NCBI GenBank assembly: GCA_937898625.1 | Contig: CALEJF010000042.1 | Span: 29,627-93,626, forward strand | Direction: 5' to 3' | DNA length: 64,000 nt | Source: an uncultured Clostridia bacterium | Lineage (GTDB): Bacteria > Bacillota > Clostridia > Oscillospirales > Acutalibacteraceae | The notes under the pieces: generated by a model | What the model saw: the letters and a program-made list of their open reading frames with translations, nothing else | The model's database searches: none | Told to the model about the DNA's origin: nothing | Shown: positions 58,209 to 64,000 of the stretch, in pieces | How positions within the stretch are numbered: the stretch's first letter is position 1 | How the letters are laid out: every line of letters begins with the position of its first letter | Made by a program: the position numbers and the translations under genes

Positions 58209-60517
58209 TACCCTCCACTTTTTATTTTTACTACGGCAATTGTAATATCATCACTACGACCTATATTTCTTCCCCTTGCCACGGCACAGAGCTTTTCTGA
58301 CAAATCTTCTGAATATCCGTTTCTTGCAATATATTCTTTTATTTCACGGATGCTGTGCTCCGTTGCACCATCGGACATTATTACAACAACATCCTCGTCC
58401 TTTAAAATTCCTTTAACAGTTGCAAACTCTGCTTGTCTTAAAATTCCTATGGGCATAGCAGATTTTTTTATTTCCCCCACCTTGCCTTTTCTGTACAAAA
58501 GGGAAACCGATGCTCCTGCTTTATACACAACGGATTGTCCCGTGTACAAATTCACCTTTAAAATATCCAGAGTTGCCAACGATTCCTCATGACTCTTAAC
58601 AAGCATAGCAGAATTGACCAAACGCAATGCACACGGAAAAGAAAATCCTGAAATAATAAGTCGTGAAAACAAGGATGCCGCCATCATTCCGTCCACTGCC
58701 GCACGATTTCCGCTACCCATTCCGTCACTTAGCACGGCAACAAAATTGCCTTTTCCGTCATAAAAGGACTCAAAATAGTCCCCACAGATTTCATCCTCTT
58801 TACTTGATACTTGAAAGTAATTGCACTCAACGGAAAACTCCGGTTTTTGCCAGAAGAATAACATTTTTTCTTCTTTATCGGTTATTGTTACGGGCATTGA
58901 GAAATCTTTTTCCGTTACTTTTTCAATGGAATCACGAAGCTCATCTTCACTTGCTTTGCACTCCTTATTCACAACAAGATTTACGAACAAATTGCTTTTC
59001 ACATCCTCACAGCAAGTGACAGTTGATTCAACACCCATATCTTCAAGGCAATTTTTTATCTCTAACGATGTTTCGCCAACAGGCTCAGTATTATCTCCCA
59101 AGCCCGCAAGCATATCCTCAAGCATTTGACTCATTGTGTCAAACTGGTCAACAGTAATTTTACGCATTTCGTTGATTCTCCCTTCTGCACCAAGTCGTGC
59201 CGAATATGATGAATAATTCTTATTGAAACTGTCGCACAAAGACATTATTCTTATACACTTACTTTGTAAGGACATCGGTGTTCCTGATGGTGTAACATTT
59301 CCATTTTTTCTTAATGCTTCAATAACACAGTCAAATTCTCCCAAGGTAGATGCTATGTAGTTTTTCCAACATTTGTCATAACTTCCGCAATCACTGCAGA
59401 CATTATCCCTGACACGCAGATATACCGATACTGTATCAGGAAGTGATTTTTCCTTCAGTTTTTCTGACACCTTGTAAACTGTTTCTGACATATTCCCAAC
59501 TGCATATTGAATGGACTTAATCCTTGAAACAGCTATATTAAAAAGTTCTCTGTCCGTCTGACTTTTCGTAGCAAATGTGAATTTAGATTTTATCCTTGTA
59601 AGTAAAGTCTGCGGTGTTATAACAAAGAAAAGAGATGCTATTGCTGTTTCTATCAAGGGTTCTATGTTTTCAATGCTCCCTCCAAAGAAAACAAACATGG
59701 CACCATAAGAAAAAATATATGCACAGGCACAAAGAACCCTACCTGAATAAGAGAAAATTCCTGAAAATAACCCTGCCCCCGCATAGCAGAAAACTATTGG
59801 CAGACTGTTTCCGGTCATAGTGTATCCCAAGGAAACTCCCGTACCGATTACTGCTCCGCCTGACTCCTTGAATATATACGCTGCTACCATAGTCACATAA
59901 GAGCATGCAACCCCCGAAGGCGTTATACCAAGTAAAGACAAGCCCGAGGTTGTTAAAATAAGTATTAGTCCTGCCACAGCAAGGCTTGTAATTTCTTTAG
60001 CTGAAACATTTTCGTTTTTGTTGATTTTATTTAAGGAATTTATTCCTACTGAAAAAAAGTAAGCTCCACCAAAGGCAGTAACTGATTCTGCCACTCTCAG
60101 GGCAATATGTGAAAGAGAAAATGAATCCGTAATCATTACAACTATTCCCGTTGAGAGAGTCGAGAAAAGAGAAATCAATGCCATAGCCATTGTGCTTTGT
60201 CGAAAAGATGGAAATGCATTGATATAAACCTTTAAAATATACACTAAAATCAATGCCATAACATATCGAAAGGCAGAAACATAGTCACAAGAAATAATAT
60301 AACCTGTCATAGCCCCAAAGCAGGAAAAAAGTGTATTCTTTCTTTGTATGCCACTACAAAATGCAATTCCCAATGGTGAAAAATATTCAAAGGTGGAAGC
60401 AGATGCACAAAGTCCCGCAAAAACAAAACATACTGCTTGTCGCAACACAGATTTGCTCAACTCTGAAAGTTGTATTCTTCCACTCTCGATGGGCATACCA
60501 AATTCCTGATTTTCCAT
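58208..60517 (-). CDS. spoIIE: Stage II sporulation protein E
   Basis: A 769-aa membrane phosphatase that activates sigma-F in the forespore by dephosphorylating SpoIIAA. The N-terminal third is a run of about ten membrane helices. A regulatory domain with Cys-containing CSDCGSYDKCWKNY follows. The C-terminal PP2C-type phosphatase has GNFVAVLSDGMGSGNRAAVDG, LDILKVNLYTG and the DDITIAVVKI end with metal Asps. It marks the organism as an endospore former. AGCAGGTG precedes ATG 60517, and a Spo0A-like box lies in its promoter. Confidence 0.95.
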   Translation of the reverse strand: MENQEFGMPIESGRIQLSELSKSVLRQAVCFVFAGLCASASTFEYFSPLGIAFCSGIQRKNTLFSCFGAMTGYIISCDYVSAFRYVMALILVYILKVYINAFPSFRQSTMAMALISLFSTLSTGIVVMITDSFSLSHIALRVAESVTAFGGAYFFSVGINSLNKINKNENVSAKEITSLAVAGLILILTTSGLSLLGITPSGVACSYVTMVAAYIFKESGGAVIGTGVSLGYTMTGNSLPIVFCYAGAGLFSGIFSYSGRVLCACAYIFSYGAMFVFFGGSIENIEPLIETAIASLFFVITPQTLLTRIKSKFTFATKSQTDRELFNIAVSRIKSIQYAVGNMSETVYKVSEKLKEKSLPDTVSVYLRVRDNVCSDCGSYDKCWKNYIASTLGEFDCVIEALRKNGNVTPSGTPMSLQSKCIRIMSLCDSFNKNYSSYSARLGAEGRINEMRKITVDQFDTMSQMLEDMLAGLGDNTEPVGETSLEIKNCLEDMGVESTVTCCEDVKSNLFVNLVVNKECKASEDELRDSIEKVTEKDFSMPVTITDKEEKMLFFWQKPEFSVECNYFQVSSKEDEICGDYFESFYDGKGNFVAVLSDGMGSGNRAAVDGMMAASLFSRLIISGFSFPCALRLVNSAMLVKSHEESLATLDILKVNLYTGQSVVYKAGASVSLLYRKGKVGEIKKSAMPIGILRQAEFATVKGILKDEDVVVIMSDGATEHSIREIKEYIARNGYSEDLSEKLCAVARGRNIGRSDDITIAVVKIKSGG

Positions 60518-60545
60518 TTTTTCACCTGCTTTCCTTGTAATGAAT

Positions 60546-60579
60546 ATTATAGGCTTGTCCCTTTATTTTTTTTGCCGAA
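60546..60579 (-). promoter_or_regulatory. spoIIE promoter with Spo0A box
   Basis: Leftward -10 TATAAT (60546-60551). At the expected -35 place there is no -35 consensus but TGCCGAA (60573-60579, plus strand), matching the Spo0A box TGNCGAA within TTTGCCGAAAAG. That is the layout of Spo0A-activated promoters. Confidence 0.65.
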
Positions 60580-60719
60580 AAGAGCAGGTTGCAAATAGTA
60601 AGTTTGTGATGAAATAAAAGGATATTTGTCTTTATGCGTAGAGTAAGTAAAAAATGCAAAAAAATTCTTTTAAATTCCGGTTTATTGTGGTAGAATAGTT
60701 GAAGAAATGAGGCGAAAAT

Positions 60720-61451
60720 ATGGCAAAGATTTTTACAGTTACATCGGGCAAGGGTGGAGTTGGAAAATCCACTTTTTGCGTGAATATGGCTCTTGCATTA
60801 AGTGAATATGGTAAAAAGGTATTACTGATTGACGGTGATATTGCTCTTCGCAGTCTTGATTTGCTGTTAAATCTTGATGAAAACCTTGTTTACGACTGGT
60901 CGGATATTCTATGTAACCGTTGCAGTAAAGCCTCTGCCATTCTTAGTTATAACAATAAAATTCATCTTTTGCCTGCACCCTTGGAAACTCCTGACGATTT
61001 AAATGAAAATAGTTTTAAAGCCTTGGTAAATACTTTTTCTTATGACTACGACTTTATTTTCATTGACTCCCCTGCAGGAATAGGTGATTTGCAGTTAACC
61101 TATGCAAAGGCTTCACATCAATGCATTCTTATTGCCACACCCGACAGGGTAAGTGCAAGAAGTGCTTATATTGCTGGAAACCATCTCGTTAAATCAGGTA
61201 TTAAAGATGAAAATCTTCGTCTTATTATTAACAGATTTGACGATAAAGCAATTAAAAGAGGAAGATTTTTAAACATTGATGAAATCATTGATATTACATA
61301 TATAAGACTTCTCGGAATTATTCCTGAGGAATCACAACTAATGTATTCCTCCGTGTCCGGAAAAAAACTTTCAGTCAGAAGCGAAGCAAAGTTTGCATTT
61401 AAGAATATAGCAGGACGAATTTTAGGTAAAGAAATACCACTTAATTTGTAA
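60720..61451 (+). CDS. MinD/ParA-family ATPase
   Basis: A 243-aa P-loop ATPase with the deviant Walker A SGKGGVGKST (residues 9-18, signature Lys11), the VLLIDGDIALRSLDLLL switch region and FIFIDSPAGIG. It is most like MinD. It ends at GKEIPLNL, where MinD proteins normally continue into an amphipathic membrane-targeting helix, so that tail is missing. No minC or minE lies nearby. It may be a MinD variant that works without the membrane cycle, or another ParA-type positioner. Confidence 0.8.
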   Translation: MAKIFTVTSGKGGVGKSTFCVNMALALSEYGKKVLLIDGDIALRSLDLLLNLDENLVYDWSDILCNRCSKASAILSYNNKIHLLPAPLETPDDLNENSFKALVNTFSYDYDFIFIDSPAGIGDLQLTYAKASHQCILIATPDRVSARSAYIAGNHLVKSGIKDENLRLIINRFDDKAIKRGRFLNIDEIIDITYIRLLGIIPEESQLMYSSVSGKKLSVRSEAKFAFKNIAGRILGKEIPLNL

Positions 61452-61561
61452 AAATGTGTTGAAAAACTTATTGTTTTTTGTTATTATATTTGTATATCGG
61501 CTTATATTTATTGGCTAAACAGAAAAATCGGAATAAAAAATATTGAAAGAAGGGGTTAAGT

Positions 61562-61963
61562 ATGAATATAGCACTTATGGCACACGACTCAAAGAAAGAA
61601 CTTATGACACAGTTTTGTATTGCTTATTGTGGAATTCTTTCCCGTCACAATCTTTGTGCAACAGGAACAACCGGTAAAATGGTTTCAGAAGCTACAGGAC
61701 TTAAAATTCAGAAGTTTTTAAGTGGTTCTCAGGGTGGCGACCAGCAAATCAGTTCAAGAATTGCTTGTAACGAAATCGACTTGCTCCTTATGTTCCGTGA
61801 CCCGCTTAATCCAAAACCTCACGAGCCCAAAGACCACACTTTGCTCCGTCTTTGTGATGTGCATAATGTTCCTGTTGCTACAAATATTGCAACTGCAGAG
61901 GCTCTTATTCACGCACTTGAGCGTGGTGACCTTGACTGGAGAGACATTGTTAATCCAAAATAA
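61562..61963 (+). CDS. mgsA: Methylglyoxal synthase
   Basis: A 133-aa enzyme that turns dihydroxyacetone phosphate into methylglyoxal and phosphate, a bypass when phosphate is short. The ALMAHDSKK start, GTTGKMV phosphate site, LSGSQGGDQQI with the catalytic Asp, LLLMFRDPLNPKPHEPKD and VPVATNIATAEAL are all family blocks. Length is normal. It follows the MinD-like gene by 110 bp, an order known in Clostridia. GAAGGGG precedes the start. Confidence 0.95.
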   Translation: MNIALMAHDSKKELMTQFCIAYCGILSRHNLCATGTTGKMVSEATGLKIQKFLSGSQGGDQQISSRIACNEIDLLLMFRDPLNPKPHEPKDHTLLRLCDVHNVPVATNIATAEALIHALERGDLDWRDIVNPK

Positions 61964-61974
61964 CAAAAAATTAA

Positions 61975-61999
61975 TGCCTCCTCACATCACGAGGGGGCA
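61975..61999 (+). terminator. Hairpin between mgsA and hisS
   Basis: TGCCTCCTC (61975-61983) pairs with GAGGGGGCA (61991-61999) with one wobble pair. A T-run is lacking, so it is a weak terminator or a leader hairpin of hisS. Confidence 0.5.
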
Positions 62000-62023
62000 A
62001 AACATATATTAAGGAAGATTTTT

Positions 62024-63367
62024 ATGGCTTTAATTACTAATGCTATTAAGGGAACTCAAGATACACTCCCTAAAGAGAGTTACAAAATACAATATGTGGA
62101 ATCTGCAGTAAGAGAAACTGCTGAAAACTTTGGTTTTCACGAAATGCGCACTCCTGTTTTTGAGCACACAGAACTTTTCCAACGCGGTGTTGGTGAAACA
62201 ACCGATGTTGTTCAGAAAGAAATGTACACATTTGAGGACAAGGGTGGTCGTTCAATCACACTTCGCCCCGAAGGTACAGCAGGTGCAGTAAGAGCATTCC
62301 TTGAACACGGACTTTTCAACGAAGGTTTGCCACAGAAAATTTACTATCTTACATCTTGTTACAGATATGAAAAACCTCAGGCAGGTCGTCTTCGTGAATT
62401 CCATCAATTCGGTGTTGAATGTTTTGGTGCAGGTGCTCCAAGTGCAGATGCAGAGGTTATTTCACTTGCGAATGAAGTATTTAACTACCTTGGAATTAAT
62501 AACCTTGCTCTTGAAATCAACTCAATCGGTTGTCCCGAATGCAGAAAACACTATCACAAGGCACTCAAAGAATACTTTGAACAGTACAAAGGTGACCTTT
62601 GTGAAACTTGTTTAGGTCGTCTTGACAGAAACCCAATGAGAATTTTAGACTGTAAGAGTCCTGTTTGTAGTGGTATCGCAGAAAAAGCACCTACCGTTCT
62701 CCAGTTCCTTTGTGACGATTGTAAAAACCACTTTGAAAGCGTTAAGAAATATCTTGATGCTATGAATATCGAATATACAGTTAACCCACAAATCGTTCGC
62801 GGACTTGACTATTACACAAGAACTGTTTTTGAGTTTGTTTCAAAGGAAATCGGCGCTCAGGGTACTGTTTGTGGTGGTGGTCGTTACGATGGACTTATCC
62901 AAGAAATGGGTGGACAACCCCTCCCTGCTTGTGGTTTCGGTTTAGGACTTGAAAGACTTTTACTCTTAATGGAGGCACAGAAAACTCCATTCCCCGAGCC
63001 AAAGAAATGTGACCTTTACATTGTAAGTATGGGCGAAAAAGCAAATGTTAAGGCTGCTGAAATCGCTACTGACCTTCGTAGTGAAGGTATGTGTGTTCAG
63101 TTTGATACTGTTGGCAGAGGCTTGAAGCCACAGATGAAATATGCTAACAAAATCGGTGCTTTATACACGCTTGTTTTAGGTGACAGCGAACTTGAAACAG
63201 GAAATATTAGACTAAAAAATATGGAAACAGGCAACGAAACAGAAATGACACTTTCTGATTTTGTTGACAATTTCCAATCAGTTGTTATAAAAGATGCTAT
63301 GTCAGGATTTGAATCCCTTGGTGTTGAGGGAATTAACCTTGCTGACATTTTAGGAGGCACAAACTAA
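62024..63367 (+). CDS. hisS: Histidyl-tRNA synthetase
   Basis: A 447-aa class II synthetase. Motif 1 region FGFHEMRTPVFEHTELF, motif 2 CYRYEKPQAGRLREFHQFG, the histidine-specific RGLDYYTRTVFEF and GGGRYDGL, and motif 3 GFGLGLERLLLL are present, followed by the anticodon-binding domain. A Cys-rich insertion (CPECRKH, CETC, CDDC) near residue 190 is typical of some Clostridia. It overlaps aspS by one base. AAGGAAG precedes the start. Confidence 0.96.
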   Translation: MALITNAIKGTQDTLPKESYKIQYVESAVRETAENFGFHEMRTPVFEHTELFQRGVGETTDVVQKEMYTFEDKGGRSITLRPEGTAGAVRAFLEHGLFNEGLPQKIYYLTSCYRYEKPQAGRLREFHQFGVECFGAGAPSADAEVISLANEVFNYLGINNLALEINSIGCPECRKHYHKALKEYFEQYKGDLCETCLGRLDRNPMRILDCKSPVCSGIAEKAPTVLQFLCDDCKNHFESVKKYLDAMNIEYTVNPQIVRGLDYYTRTVFEFVSKEIGAQGTVCGGGRYDGLIQEMGGQPLPACGFGLGLERLLLLMEAQKTPFPEPKKCDLYIVSMGEKANVKAAEIATDLRSEGMCVQFDTVGRGLKPQMKYANKIGALYTLVLGDSELETGNIRLKNMETGNETEMTLSDFVDNFQSVVIKDAMSGFESLGVEGINLADILGGTN

Positions 63368-64000
63368 TGGATAGAATGAACGGATTAAAAAGAACTGACT
63401 ACTGCGGTACTCTTAATGCTGATTCTGTAGGCAAAGAGGTTACAGTTGCAGGTTGGGTGCAACGTCGTCGCGACCTTGGTGCACTTATTTTCATTGATTT
63501 ACGCGACAGAACAGGCGTTGTTCAGTTAGCTTTTGACGATAACACAGATAGAGAAATCTTTGATAAGGCTTTCACGGTTCGTAGCGAATATGTGCTTATG
63601 GCAAAAGGTGTTGTCCGTGAGCGTTCTTCAAAGAACAAGGACATCCCAACAGGTGATATTGAAATAGAAGTTAAAGATTTAAGAATTGTTGGCGTAAGTG
63701 AAACTCCACCATTTGAAATCGTTGAGAATTGCCAGACATCAGAGGTAACTCGTCTTAAATACCGTTATCTTGACCTTCGCCGTCCCGATTTACAGAAGAA
63801 TATTCTTCTTCGTCACAAGATTACAAAAATCACTCGTGACTATTTTGACGAGAACGGATTTATTGAAATTGAAACTCCAATGCTTATCCGTTCAACTCCC
63901 GAAGGTGCTCGTGACTTCCTTGTACCATCAAGAATTCACAATGGTAGTTTCTATGCACTTCCACAGTCACCACAGCTTTACAAACAGCTTTCAATGGTAG
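63367..64000 (+). CDS. aspS: Aspartyl-tRNA synthetase (partial)
   Basis: The frame starts at ATG 63367, sharing one base with the hisS stop, with AGGAGG inside the end of hisS. It is open to the right edge of the window (about 211 codons). The N-terminal OB-fold anticodon domain reads VAGWVQRRRDLGALIFIDLRDRTG. It is followed by the class II start (RYRYLDLRR after TRLK, then FIEIETPMLIRSTPEGARDF and ALPQSPQLYKQLSM). These are AspS motifs, and hisS-aspS is the common Firmicutes order. The C-terminal part lies outside the window. Confidence 0.95.
   Translation, partial: MDRMNGLKRTDYCGTLNADSVGKEVTVAGWVQRRRDLGALIFIDLRDRTGVVQLAFDDNTDREIFDKAFTVRSEYVLMAKGVVRERSSKNKDIPTGDIEIEVKDLRIVGVSETPPFEIVENCQTSEVTRLKYRYLDLRRPDLQKNILLRHKITKITRDYFDENGFIEIETPMLIRSTPEGARDFLVPSRIHNGSFYALPQSPQLYKQLSMV

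Noticed and set aside
61964..62023. T-box leader before hisS
   Set aside because: The gap is only 60 bp with one hairpin. There is no room for a specifier stem, T-box sequence and antiterminator.
1..64000. tRNA, rRNA, insertion sequences and prophage
   Set aside because: Both strands were scanned by eye for tRNA T-loop patterns, transposase motifs and phage genes, and none was found. A tRNAscan or IS search would be decisive.

Overview
The window is AT-rich chromosomal DNA from an anaerobic, spore-forming Gram-positive bacterium, most likely a gut-type member of the Clostridia near Ruminococcaceae/Oscillospiraceae. The evidence is spoIIE with a Spo0A-like box, an oxygen-sensitive class III ribonucleotide reductase with its radical-SAM activase, strong AGGAGG-type ribosome binding sites, ECF vitamin transporters and many plant or host glycan enzymes. 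The genus cannot be fixed from the sequence alone. No rRNA, tRNA, CRISPR array, prophage or insertion sequence was seen. The 62 coding regions listed are mostly in small operons closed by clear hairpin terminators. The first gene (DUF975 family) and the last (aspS) run off the window.

Layout. 0-10.5 kb: surface and membrane proteins, an AraC regulator, an esterase, and two LytTR regulator modules. One module is an ABC exporter-LytTR-DUF3021 operon preceded by a direct repeat with 21-bp spacing. A TipA-like MerR regulator with a 19-bp-spacer promoter follows. 10.6-16 kb: a YdjC/ChbG deacetylase, an esterase and a small-molecule kinase, then a sialidase-like lipoprotein, a flavin reductase and a rhodanese lipoprotein. 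16.1-20.3 kb: nrdG, nrdD and trxB, under NrdR boxes. The nrdD product carries a C-terminal glutaredoxin-like domain. 20.4-25 kb: an oxidoreductase, a YolD/Y-family polymerase pair and a GH35 beta-galactosidase. 25-33.3 kb: an amino acid permease, cysK, a 41-codon orphan peptide gene, a MIF-like tautomerase, proC, mscL with a zinc ribbon, a radical-SAM protein, coaX with a probable pantothenate ECF component, and an esterase. 33.3-38.1 kb: an S4 protein and potABCD. 38.2-40.3 kb: a GDPD enzyme, then a cobalamin riboswitch controlling a DUF4430 lipoprotein and an ECF S component, which looks like a B12 capture and uptake unit.

40.3-54 kb is largely carbohydrate use: uxaC, a GH3 glucosidase with permuted domains, and an AraC regulator divergent from a GPH symporter and GH2 enzyme, followed by a second GPH symporter. 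dusB, a cohesin-like cell-surface protein and a 79-aa gene with an SOS-like operator lie between them. 54-57.3 kb holds a three-gene unit: an SPFH protein with zinc ribbons, a four-TM protein, and a zinc-ribbon/coiled-coil/TM/DUF6273 protein. 57.3-58.2 kb holds a four-helix-bundle (S23-like) gene and a Cys-pair protein, fired from a promoter abutting a mosaic array of unlike small hairpins separated by a conserved 9-mer. 58.2-64 kb returns to housekeeping genes: spoIIE, a MinD-like ATPase, mgsA, hisS and aspS.

The best candidates for something undescribed are the hairpin/9-mer array beside the S23-like gene, the orphan 41-aa peptide gene, the SPFH/zinc-ribbon/DUF6273 unit, the inverted repeat across the nrdD start region, and the LytTR-ABC operator.
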